From Homalodisca vitripennis (Eukaryota; Arthropoda; Insecta; Hemiptera; Cicadellidae), in NCBI RefSeq assembly GCF_021130785.1, contig NC_060210.1:186876501-186940500 (forward strand): 64,000 nucleotides of DNA, in the 5' to 3' direction. A program made the position numbers and the translations under genes. Below, one piece after another: positions 1 through 11,800 of this stretch (the stretch's first letter is position 1; each line of letters starts with the position of its first letter). The notes below the pieces were generated by a model that saw nothing but the letters and a program-made list of their open reading frames with translations, was not told the origin of the DNA and did not search any database.

Positions 1-878
1 CAAGCCCAGAATGCCTTGCACTCCTAGGAGGGTGTAGTCATGGCCGGAGTAGTAGTACATCCGTCTATTAGGGGTCAGAGAACCATTTATTTTGGCCTCC
101 ATCAAACTGACCACTTCTTGAAACAACTGTCCTGCAAATAAATAATATTTAATTATTCGTATTCGAAATACTACATGAATTATAAACAGGAAAGTCGTAA
201 ATTACATATTAAAACCATTGAAATTGCGTAATATAACATACCAAACATTTTTAAGGGGTTGCTGTATATTTTTTTTACTTAGGGGTAATAAAAAAACTAA
301 AAATAACCAGAAAATAAACAGTAACAATTATTAGAGTTAATGAAAACAGATTATATGATATGGTATGTCAATAATTGAATTTTAAATCAAACAAATTAAA
401 ATCTACTGGTTTTATAACTACTTAAATTACGGCCATACGTTTAACTGTAACAAAAGACGGGATTTTATCAAATAACTAGCACTATTCTATGCAACATTCT
501 TTATATTTGTTTGAATAACTCCCACGATTTCAGTAACACTTGAACTATTTTGGCTCAATGTAGAGCAACTCTAAAGTCGAAGTTCGTATAATCCTAGAAT
601 TCTATGATATTTAAAAAGTGGAATTAGTCTTATATAATCGAAGAGGTACCCATTTTTCAGTGTTCATGATGTTTTTTGGACCAGTGGTTAAGCAAAATTG
701 GCAGTAATTTTTATGTCAGGCTTTTTACTCCTATTTTAAATTAATTATATTTACAATTTAAAATTGGAGTTTGCTATTTGGCCCCGAGAAACAATATTAA
801 TAGATTTACATATAATTTTGTAAAGAGGTAAGATTCTTGTAAAGAGGTAAGATTCAAAGGAGTACAGTTTCTAAACTG

Positions 879-936
<58 letters not shown>

Positions 937-3900
937 TGTGGGAATATATATATATATATTTATATTCCTACAATTTAGACAACTATATACGCGTTTTCAT
1001 GGAAAACGTTCTAACTATCAAGATCAAGCACGTGATCTTTCAATGCGCCACTCACTCATAGTCGATATGAATTTCTAAAAATCCAAATTGGTGACATATT
1101 GAATTTTTAATTGTAGCAAAGAATATGTAGGGGCCTCAATAAAGAAATCAATTTAGTTTTAAACACAGTTACTTCACTAAAACATTGTTCACATCATCGC
1201 AATCCAACGAGTTGAAACTATGAACTACCATGGTGGGGCATAACGCTTCTCTAGTATCTTGTTAGTTTTTAACCTCAGTAAAACATCTGGGTTTAGATCA
1301 TCTTTGGTGCCCGTTTCTCCATATTTTGAGATAGGTATGCCTCAGTCAGTATTTCGGTTACACTAATTGAACAGTTAGCAAGTACCATGTAATTCAAGAG
1401 AGAAGAACTTACCTTGAAGCAGTCTGATGGTAACAGGTGAGCCGATGGTGTTGGCTGCAAGTAACCTAGCCACTAGATTTGACAAGGGCTCTGGATATAC
1501 TGATTTCGCCCATGAGGGCAACGGTAACCCTTCGTCTTCCTGGATACAAACACGCATGCAATAAGCTGTAATTCAACATTTTACTATTCTTAGAATAATG
1601 ACATGACGCTTATTAAAGATAAAAGGATAACTATGTAGGCTTACGTTCTACTTCGAAGTTACTGGGAGAAAATTCTCGCTCATCCCAATAGAAAGTTCTT
1701 AAATGTGATTGGATCAAAGAGTCTAAAAGTGTTTTTTAATGAAGATGATGATTCTTAAGTGAGATAAAACTATAATCAGTATACGCCATTTAAGCGCTAG
1801 CCATACGCAACACGCAGTGTTTCTCAAGCATTAAATTTTCCAAAACTAACTATAAACCCATTTTCTGAATAAGCCAACTCTCAGATTTGATTTTGTTAAG
1901 TTGACATAACTAAATAATAAAGAAACTATCCGTATGGAAGTGTTCTATTCTCTGAACAAGATATAAACTGGCAGATTCGTGTTATAAGTTTAAATAACTT
2001 GCAAACTACACAGAAATATTCAGTGATACAGGCAGATACAATATTTAAAACAACCATTGGTATCAGAACATTTGGGTTGGTAATATTATTAAAGGCGATA
2101 CGAGTTATTGACTTAAACCCGGCTAATTAAAATGAAGTCTGGAGGTGGGAAACTAAATTAATTTAAGTTTGCTGCAACGCAAAAATAATTTATTTTATTA
2201 TGTTACGTCATTCTTAATGTGACTATACTGCTTAGATGTCACTTGATTATAACCAAACAACACACCAATTGTTTGTTATGAACGGCTCTTGGAGAAAGTT
2301 TTGAATATATTTTATTTTTTACTTTACTAAGATATTTATTTATATGATTAATAATTTATAATATCATTTACACAGACCAGCGTTTTTTACAAACAAGCGA
2401 TATTAATTAGATGATTTTTTTAGAAAACATACTATTTTATACTTAAAATTAAAAATTTTTTAAACTAGATCTTTTTAAGGAAGATTTCTTTTTCTGCTGA
2501 TAGTTCAATTACGACCATATACAACTGTTTATTTAACGTGAATATTGAGTTAAACCCCGTTTCACATTCCGATTATTGCTGCGTTTGAAATATGATCCAT
2601 AACAAGTCATTGACGAAGAAGTTAAAAACGATCCTTGCATCGTTTCGACATCAGAGGCACCTTGGCTGGAAAGGAACTCAGTCTTACCCAGCAGCTATCC
2701 ATTGTAGCCTAGATGAAGAGATATTGGCATTGTTTCATCAGTAGCACGATTGAGGGCACTACGATGTTTTAGCACGGCGATTCAACCTAGTTTCTGTACA
2801 TAACGCAGCTCTGGTGGGAAGGGTTTATTCAATGAAAATATTGAGTTAAGCTCCATTTCAACTTGAGGTTACTGCAGCGATTGAAATCTAACTGACACCG
2901 GTAAATATTGCCTACTAGAGTCTGGAGTCCAAGTCTGTCTGAAGAGATCCATAAAAAGTTGGTGACAAAGATGTTCAAAACTAACTCCTTGCACCGTTTC
3001 GACAACAGAGATACCTTGGCTACAAAGGATAGTCTGGTTGCCCAACAGCTGTCCAATGTATTCTAGATTAAAAGGTATCACGTTTAAATGTTCCGAATGG
3101 AATTTTCTAGGCAGGTACTGCTACATTTTGTATTCCAATAAAAACTAAATGTAGTCCAATATTGTCTTCAGGACTTACTTACCATACAAGAGAGCGTTTC
3201 AAAGACGGTGATTATTTGTTGGTGGGTAGACTCCGTCGTTACATCATCTAGTCCAGTATAACGCTGTATCCTCCTCAACATATCCCTCATTTTAGATCCG
3301 TTTTCCTGGTCAAATCGTGTAAGAGACTGGTTCTGGAAGTCGTGGAATAGTGGACAGGGCGAGATTGGTGACAGTCTAGGTACCCCCTATTACGCAAAAT
3401 AATACTCAAAACAATAACAGACAATCTTCTGCTAGAATATCTAAAGCCAATAACAACTATACTGTACAAATAACTAAGCTTTAACAGATACAGTAATTCA
3501 AACAATTTGGGCTCACCTAAGAGACGAGGATTGAAATACTAAACTAATATTAGCAGAGGAGTGTTTGCAGAGCATGCAACAGCTGTTCTATACTTTAGAG
3601 TCAATCTTAATTTATTTATTTGAGCCACGTGAAAGGAAATTTATTTGATGATGGCACGTAAAATTCTAATTTCGTTACATGAAATATCAAACATTTGGTA
3701 GCTTAAGAGACTGGCAGTAAATATAAAACTAGAAAAGTTAAAATGGTTAGAATATCGTTAGTTGGTAATGCACGATGTCGGGGCAAATGCATTGGTAAAA
3801 AATGGTAATATTTTAGAAGAAAAACAGGTTAAGTATTAGTAATCCGAGAAAACATCGATAGAAAGTGAGGGCTCTGGAAGATTTGGAAGAAGATAGAATA

Positions 3901-6761
3901 GGTTCGGGAATTAGCCAGGATAAGGTTCAGAGGCTCTGGAAGATTTGGAAAACCTAGAAGATAGAATAGGTTCGGGAATTAGCCAGGATAAGGTTCAGAA
4001 TGTCAGAAAAAATGTTGGATGTCGAAATTACAAATCAGTTGAGCAAATGCTCCACGTACCAGAACTATCAAATATTGTTATCGGGTTACGAGAAATATAT
4101 TATTACAAATACGATAAATTGTGATTAGTTTTAATACATATGTAAAACAATGTATTATCAACCTTTTTATTTTTGTTAAGAAGTTTTAAGTTGTGTAACC
4201 AATGTTGAAACATACGAAACAATAAATTCACTTATAGTTTTTCTGCAATGCCATAACCTCTTAATATTACGTAAATAGCAGTATGTACAACCTGGAAAAT
4301 ATCCAGATCATTTCCACACGAAATACTTTAATTATCGCTTAGCCTAACATGCATACCAGAGTATGGTCGAGATAGTTGGGGAATATCGGCAGCGGTTGCC
4401 AGAGCAGATCCTTGTCCCACACTTGGAAACCTTTGGGCGGGAAGAGACCAGCGAGGAACTCAGCGGCGCTCATCAGAGTCCGGTCAACCAGAGTGCTGGA
4501 AGCCCTGATGTCCTCCTGATAGTAGCTCTCGTTCAGGAACCCATTGTACAAAGAACGGATCTTTGCTCCTAGCTGGTACATTTGTATTCGTCCTTTCTGG
4601 AAACGTATTATTCTTGATAAGGGTATCCTTATAGTAATTACTTTTTCTTTAATCGTTTCATTTTAATCAAAAGAATTCGTATGAACTTGAATTTGATACC
4701 TGAAATTGGCTTTAAATGCTTTAAACATTACATTATTTACTGCTAAATTACGGACTGGAACATTGAAGGGCTTCAACATTTTGGATGAACACTTGACACA
4801 TGCATTAAATTAAACTCTATCTACGTACACATACCTAACAGAATAAAACTACATACACTGTATTACATCAATTTGTTAGTGAAAACATAATGAATTGGTT
4901 AAATAAATTGCATATAGCTAAAATTGTTTTGATAAAGATATTGTATATGCACGTAGAAATATGATTTCAGATTGACGTTATAGGAGGGCCGATGGCCCGT
5001 CCCTTCCACTAGACTGCATTCCTAGTGTTTGTGGAGGGAAAGGATGTCAGTTCTTTTGTGTTTAGTTGTTTATTCGTATCACAGATTATAATTGTATTTT
5101 ATTTTCGGTTTTTTCAATGTAGACCGTTTTTATATAGAGGATATAGGTTGTTTTTATATCTATGTTTTTATGTTTTTTATTTACTGAACCACTTTTTTAG
5201 AATTAGGATTTATGTTTGTAGTTTAATGTTTCTTCACACTAATGTATTTATTTTGTAGATGATTTAAATTAAATAGGATTATATTTATATATTTTTTTTA
5301 TTAAATAAGACCCACTGATAAGCTTTGTTCTTAGGCAAGACCAAAATTATTGTAAGATTTATGGAAATAAAAAGTTTTAATGCGATCTAAAATGATTTTA
5401 TTTACTGTATTTCCAATGTAACTAGATTTATTAATTTTAAAAGCAAAGTACACACAATGCCATATTAAAGTAAATATATAATCTTGCCTGAGTTCAATTT
5501 AAAAGATTAGTTCTAGATTACCAAATCTAATATTCCGTTTGATAACTGTACATATTATCGTTACGTAAAGTGCTTTCCTGTAATATTTCTGAAAATACAT
5601 TACCTACTACTATCTCTTATAACCGCGTTGTAGCCCATGAGGCGATGACGTGAGTCTACGTGGAATAGGGCCAAAACAAACCAATGTTTCGGTCAAACAA
5701 CCTTGACTGAAGATAGTTCTCCACAGTGATTGTAAAATAATCCAAGATTTAAATTGTGTTAGCAGCTGTGCGATGACGATGTGTATAAACCAAAAGCTAG
5801 GTGATAATCATGATCTTATTTCAATTTTTAATTATGAAATTTTATTGTCCACTCATTTCGGAGTTTTCAATTTTTTGCTGTATCTTTAATTTATTCAACC
5901 ATGCTTAGTAATAATTTTATAATCCTGAAGAGCATCATCACCTGGGTGAATATTTCATTTTGTATTCTTTTAATATGTCCAACTTTGATAAGCGAAATGT
6001 AATGCCGTAAGTATGCACACTCTTCTTTCCTGTATTAACAGTGTCTGCGAACTACTAAACTCGTTATGCGATTGTACAATATTCGTGCAAGAGAAACTTT
6101 CTTTTTCCAAAACGTAATCTTATACATTAAATTCTTGATCTATTTACCTTCGTGAGTTGAGCAACGCCGTATGGCCAAGCTTTGGCATCATCGCTTGGAT
6201 AGGGACATTTCGGATATGTATATTCAGTGTGAGGTCCTCTTTTGCCATGACGAGTAAGCTGAAAATATAATACACACATTTTGTGAAATGATTGAAAAGT
6301 TATACAATTGTTTTACGTGCTGTATAGATCCAATATGCATACCTTTGAATATATCAGCAATATAGGGTCTATTATGCTATGAATTTGTAAAAGAAAAGCA
6401 ATTTTCTTAATTTGTTATTTAGACGGACAAAAATCTATTATTTTGTGTGGTTTTATAGAATTCGTTTTAGTCAGAATGCTGAGAGTTCAAAGCCAAGTGC
6501 TACAGTCAAAGATTTGCAAATTTTGTAGCGGCAATCGTTAAAGGAACCAAACGTCCCTTACTCTAATAAATTGGATTGAATATCTATTTTATAAAGTCTA
6601 CTCACAACAACAAGAAACCGTAGAGTTGATTTAGCTCTTGAACCAGCAGAGTTGGCAACACTGTGACGAACAGCTGTCACATGTGGATTCCAGGAGACAT
6701 AAATAACGATAACGAACAGAACCAACAAGGTCAATGTCCAAGGGCGGGAAACTGGAACCAT
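1..6761 (-). CDS. Histidine acid phosphatase, paralogue A (3'-partial at window edge)
   Basis: Spliced gene read on the minus strand: exons 6606-6761, 6148-6258, 3183-3386 preceded by 4357-4596, then 1413-1539 and 1-131 (order of transcription 6761 to 1). All junctions are GT-AG and phases join without stops, giving 323 codons in the window. Start ATG at 6761 is followed by a hydrophobic stretch (about residues 9-22), a signal peptide or signal anchor. Exon 2 carries the phosphohistidine motif RHGKRGP (residues 55-61; family RHGxRxP). Exon 3 has DRTLMSA with upstream Arg. The edge exon has SGHDYTLLG, with H310-D311 as the acid/base pair. These are the hallmarks of branch-2 histidine acid phosphatases (prostatic, lysosomal and insect venom type), which hydrolyse phosphomonoesters in secretory or lysosomal compartments. 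The C-terminal part after GILGL lies outside the window. Same exon plan as paralogue B directly upstream. No frameshift or stop seen, so probably functional. Confidence 0.88.
882..978. repeat. (TA)n microsatellite followed by an AT-rich palindrome
   Basis: An uninterrupted run of alternating T and A covers about 882-933. It is followed by a palindrome whose arms are about 932-948 and 961-978 (AAATTGTGGGAATATA against TATATTCCTACAATTT), able to form a stem. It lies in an intron of HAP-A. Just before it, at about 829-856, a TTGTAAAGAGGTAAGATTC unit is directly repeated. Confidence 0.85.
2520..3080 (-). repeat. Two diverged copies of a dispersed repeat
   Basis: The minus strand contains two related blocks, about 2815-3080 and 2520-2720. 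They share CCAAGGT, TGTCGAAACG-TGCAAGGA and GGATCTCTTCA-like words in the same order. The same repeat recurs on the plus strand at about 39890-40195, including the tail TTGAAT-AACCCTTCCCAC. It is a dispersed, probably transposon-derived family of unknown class. Short minus-strand ORFs here (60-75 codons) show no recognisable protein. Confidence 0.5.
3869..3999. repeat. Tandem duplication, two units of ~63-68 bp
   Basis: GGCTCTGGAAGATTTGGAA begins at 3869 and again at 3932. The rest of each unit (AGATAGAATAGGTTCGGG... to GGTTCAGA) is nearly identical, with a short insertion in unit two. It lies in a HAP-A intron and looks recent. Confidence 0.85.
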
Positions 6762-6924
6762 TTCTCACAAAAACAAAGTTTGTCACTATTTATAAGCTGA
6801 TCCTGATTACTAACAATAACCTAAGCGGAAGAAGTCACTATGGATGGACCTCGTTTGAGTAATTTATAGTCAGATGGAAAATCTTTCCTAACAAAACAAA
6901 TAATTGAATTGAGATTGGTTCTCA

Positions 6925-7065
6925 TCTCAATCACTGTGAAAAATAAATAAATCCACAATAAGGTGATAAAGATAGTAGAAGAATCATGTCTTGCTCGGAT
7001 TAAATAGGCGTATATGATCTTTAGCCTTTACTTAAGCTATCGAATATTTTGTCACAGTAAAGCTC
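6925..7065 (-). promoter_or_regulatory. Candidate promoter / 5' region of HAP-A, conserved with HAP-B
   Basis: About 170-300 bp upstream of the HAP-A start codon lies a block that can be aligned by eye with 22920-23065 upstream of HAP-B. Shared words (plus-strand reading) include AATAAAT, ATAAAGATAGT, a TAGGC-TATA block and GATCTT. Read on the minus strand it contains a TATA-like word (CATATA near 7016, followed by CGCC). The shared position and sequence suggest the duplication included the promoter. The transcription start is not determined. Confidence 0.45.
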
Positions 7066-7069
7066 TATA

Positions 7070-8820
7070 AATCGGTTCCTCTATGTTGTTTATTTTATAC
7101 AACGGCTAAGTCAAAGTTAGATCATTTAAAATTAATGAATTTAATGACTAGACCACTATATGATTTCATACACTTGTTTCGGAAGACGAGCGAAAACATT
7201 TATATCCTACTCAAAATGGCAAAATAAACTTTTACGCTCTGTGAAATATTTAGCCTATAGAATTTCGTTTCTCCAATATCTATTCAATTTTTGAATTAAA
7301 AATCATAATTCAAATATCTAGTGCGTTATTGGGACGAATAGTGCAATATAGTATAGATTTTGATTAGTACATGATCCCTACTAGTGCGGGTTTTTAATGG
7401 CGTGCAAGTATAGGTTAAATACGTAGCAGCCATAAAAATGTTTAAATGCTTTGAAGGAGGTTTCTAAAGAAATTCTAACTTGAAATAAATAGTATTTCTG
7501 GAGACGACAAAATTCGTGCATAACTATAAATTATGCCTATATCACCAAATTGTGCAAAAAATGCAAAATATTTCTCTCTAATTTTTGTACTATTTTCTAT
7601 AGGCCTCAGCAGAATCCAATGTATCCAATAGTATCCAATATTACAAAAACTCCCATAGCATTAGTCTAAGAATAGTACAAAATAAAGCAGCAGTTACCTT
7701 GTTAAATTCAGCACATCGACTACAAATGATTTGTGACAGGTTAATGTAACACCGAGAGGTTTGTATCAGTTTTCAATTTCGATTTTAATTTTTAAAGCAG
7801 CGTTTAAACCATTTAAAATTTAAAACTGAAAACTGAATTTCATAGACACATTCATTTATTAAAGGGAGCTGAATTCAAAAAGAGCCAGCTAAAAAACTTG
7901 CGGTCCGCTCAAGAGATCACACATGAAGGCTCTGGAAATAAGAATGTTTCCATCTATTCTTATATTAAAAACAAAAACAACCAAAATGGAATATTGTTTG
8001 GATTTAAAATTGACTTTAGATAATTTTGCAGAATAATCGGCCATGCCATCTATTGAGCTTTTTATTTTCATAGAGAATCAAGGTTTTTGCAGCCATCACT
8101 TTATATATAAAATATTTGTAATATTCTGTAAATACTATACATGTTTCATATTTTAGTGAAAACAGTTTCATCTGAATCCAAGAAATACTGTCACGAACCA
8201 TTATTCATGAACGACAGAAGATTAGCTAAATTGTCTGCATTATTTCCAATGATGAATCTAGGTAACAGTGTAGATCAATAATTCTAATATACAGTGCAGT
8301 AACTGATAGAAAATTACATTCATTACAAATTACTTGCTTTTTCTTTTTAAATAAAATACTGATCACTTCTTAGATCACATTGTTCATATAAAAAATACTG
8401 AAGTCGAAGTCGTCTGAAATAACGAGTCATCCTGTGCTCCTCTTGTGATTCATGGAAAAATTTCGAAAAAGTGAGATTTTTCCTAGAATTAATGAGTTTA
8501 TTAGGGAAAATCGACTATCAATCCATTGCTCTGAAAGCTTTAGAAAGGTGTAACATAATTAGGTTCAACCTCATTCGAACGGCATATAAAATCTGAAGAT
8601 ATAACTAAGAAATAAGGGAATTTCACACTAGATTTCAAAGTTATTTAGAATTTTGTTAAGGAATCAGATAAAAGATTTGTCGTGTTTGTAAAAAGTGTTG
8701 TTAGAAAATAATAGAACCTTACATTTTAAGTCGTAAAATATGTCACTACTGAGACATGTGTCACGGCTTTGTTATCCGTTTGTTAAAGGGAATTAAATAA
8801 ATAAAAACACATTTTATACA
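7070..8820. other. Intergenic spacer between HAP-A and HAP-B
   Basis: AT-rich spacer between the HAP-B 3' end and the HAP-A 5' region. I find no coding exon, tRNA or bounded mobile element in it. The short ORFs at 7889-8201 on the minus strand are low complexity and unsupported. Confidence 0.5.
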
Positions 8821-8825
8821 TTTTG

Positions 8826-8831
8826 TTTATT
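8826..8831 (-). promoter_or_regulatory. Poly(A) signal AATAAA of HAP-B
   Basis: The minus strand reads TGAATAAA: the AATAAA hexamer overlaps the stop codon of HAP-B by one base, so the 3' UTR would be very short. Further A/T-rich hexamers occur downstream (around 8795-8805), so the cleavage site is uncertain. Confidence 0.5.
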
Positions 8832-11800
8832 CAAAATAAGGATGTGTTGTTGTAATGGCATTCTGCAGTGTAATCTGTTATGTTATAATATTTTTCTGTT
8901 ATATTCTTCAAAAGGTTAAAGTCACAAGGAAAGTTACAACCTGTTATGTTGAAGTATGATGGTTCCAAATCTTCGGAGCCCCCGTCTATATATAGAGCCT
9001 GAAAAATATCAGATACATTAAGTTATGTTCTAATTTAAAGTAGTCTTTATGACGGAAAGCAACTTTCATTCTTGGCTCCCTTCTTGGTTTTCCTTTTTTA
9101 ACTGGAATTACGTCAGTTGGGAACACTAGCAGGTAGTTTAGGAACAAGAGCACCCTCTTTACCACGACACGCCCAACACTGTTGTCAATTTTACGATTAT
9201 AAAAATTACTGATCCATCTCAATATCTATTGCAATAAATAAACGTTTGTTTCCGTAAAAAATATAGATTTCATTCATCTTTTTCTCAGACAACATATCAA
9301 TGACACAGACATTATATGACCATAGCGAAGACATCAAGTGGTCAGCAGCGACATGGCGAAACTGCCTAAAATGTAATCGGACTATTTTGGTACGGGCTGC
9401 TCTAGTTCCTAAGTGACGTCACAGAAGTTCGATAATGAATCTTTAATGCCTCACAGTATTATATGTCGGCTCTATGCAAGAATTATCTAGTCTCCAGAGT
9501 TACATTTATTCCAGTGGTGGATCTTATCAAAAGGAACATATCAAAAACTCGTATATTTAAAATTAATTTAAATAAATTAATATTTAAAAATAATTATTGA
9601 TTAACCTAGAATTCGAGGAGTCACCCAGGAAAATGTCTCGAGAGTAAATTGATGTACAGACTTCAACTCTGCATGAATCTTCTTTTATTATATTTTAAAT
9701 TTTGCATGACAATTCATTTCTAGATAGGCAAGACCAAGTTGGAAGATGACATGAGTCCCTTAGTGTGATTTTCTCGATATTTAGCGAATATTTTCTCTCA
9801 GTAGATATGTAAAGAGTGATTGAGCTACAGATTTGACATAATTGCGTGAAACTTAGTTTCCACACATTCAGGATCGAGCTTGATGATGGGGCATATCACT
9901 CCATAGGCTGTCTCTCATTTTATCAGGATTTTGTCAAGGTACGATTACGACAAATGAATAGCAGAGAGTTGAGGGGTGCAGACAGGAGCGCCCCTGGCAT
10001 AGTTTCAGGACATCCATCACGAGTACTTTTTGGTGGAAGTTATATAAAGGCGTTTTACGGACAAAAGGGTTAACTATATCTTCGTCGAGGATATACCCAC
10101 TGTGACAAACCTTAGCAAAGACTATTTCGTAACACTTGGTCTTGATTTGCTTTTGATGTTGAAACGGTTATGCAAGTATTATATATGATATGTATCTGCG
10201 TTGTTCTCAAAGAATCATTTCTTAAATCTAAAGAGATTGCAAATATCAGAAGTTCATGACTCCAAGAGCCAAGTTTAATTAGGTTATTTTTAGTCTAACA
10301 CATAGCTCAGTTTCCTGTTATCTGAATAACAGCTGATAGCCAAAACAAATTGTTGTCTTTTCATAGCCTTATCCAGTATTCACGCGAATGTTGTGTTATC
10401 AAGTTATGAAAACAGTTCAGGTGATTGGAATCATCATTTTATGTGCTATTTCAGGTGACCTGTTTCAAGCTTATTCTTAAATTTATAACGATGCATGATT
10501 TTAAACATAGACCTTCGTTACATGTACAAATAAATGTAATAATTGATTGATTATGATTTATTAGCATACTGTTTGTTGTATGGTTTGCATATGTATCTCT
10601 AATCACTGAATATTTTGTCTTGATGTATCTCGTCAGGAAACTAATGATAATATTAAAAACCAACTTAAAAAGATAAAAATTGTATTAATCTTTTATCATG
10701 AAATTAAAAATATTCTATGACCATAAATACGTAAACTAAGTGGTTAAGTGGTTGTTATAAAATCTATTCAGACCTATCAACTCATCCTAGTCATAACTTT
10801 TTTTCATTAAAACATTTCGTTTCCTCTTACCACTGTATTTTGGGAAGCAGGAGTGTGTCAATAAACGCTTAAAATAAAATACACTTTCTCTTATGACCTG
10901 AAGGATGTAGATTTATATTTATTTTTATTATTATAATATTAAGAGGAGTTATTTTAAACCCCTTATCCTGTATATGCCTTCTGGATTCTTCTACGCCCGT
11001 CTGGCCGTGTTTACATATAGTAACACGTTACAGAAAGTGTTGATTTGATTAAATTATTCTTTATTCGGAAATAAAAATAATTGGTTAGCCACAATGCAGT
11101 TCCGTGTTTAACTGGCACATTCTTAAGCAAGTTTACTATAATTTCTCTAGCACTACGTTCTTTTAATCGACGTTAAAGTTTGTTCCGATCAGAAATGTCC
11201 AGAAATCCATTATTTTAAAACATTGCACGAGTTTGAGTTATTACATCGGTTAGCTGTAGGACATAACTCTATCTAGAACAAACGTAGTACATTATAGTGA
11301 CAGATCAGATGACATACTTGAAAATAAAAGATTCCAGTCTGGTTGTTTTGATGCAGCTCAAGAACCAAAGCAGATCCGGGCTTGATGACTCTCGCATCGG
11401 ACGAGTTCAAGCCCAGAATGCCTTGCACTCCTAGAAGGGTGTAGTCATGGCCGGAGTAGTAGTACATCCGTCTGTCAGGAGTCAGAGAACCATTTATTTT
11501 GGCCTCCATCAAACTGACCACTTCTTGAAATAACTGTCCTGTAATTTAAAATAATATTTATGAATACGATGTTTCTTTACTCACAACAAAATAGCATAGC
11601 CTTTGACTGTCTTACCAAAACGTTACAGTGGCCTAACCGGGATGTATATCTCCCAAGAAATGTATTTGAATGTAGAAAAGATTTAATGCAATAAAAATTC
11701 AATATGCCACAAATAAATCAGCTTCAAATGTTGAGAAAGTTTGCTATAAACTATAGCGCAATAACTTCGATTAATAGGTAACTATTTTGTTGAAGATAGA

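Noticed and set aside
4363..4572. Plus-strand ORF (and its twin at 16114-16323)
   Set aside because: Exact antisense shadow of HAP exon 3 in both paralogues; conserved only because the exon is.
5025..5258. 77-codon hydrophobic ORF
   Set aside because: Low-complexity TTT/TAT-rich intron sequence with no motif and no splice context.
9846..10073. 75-codon plus-strand ORF
   Set aside because: No recognisable family, no start context or partner exon; kept only as a note on the intron.
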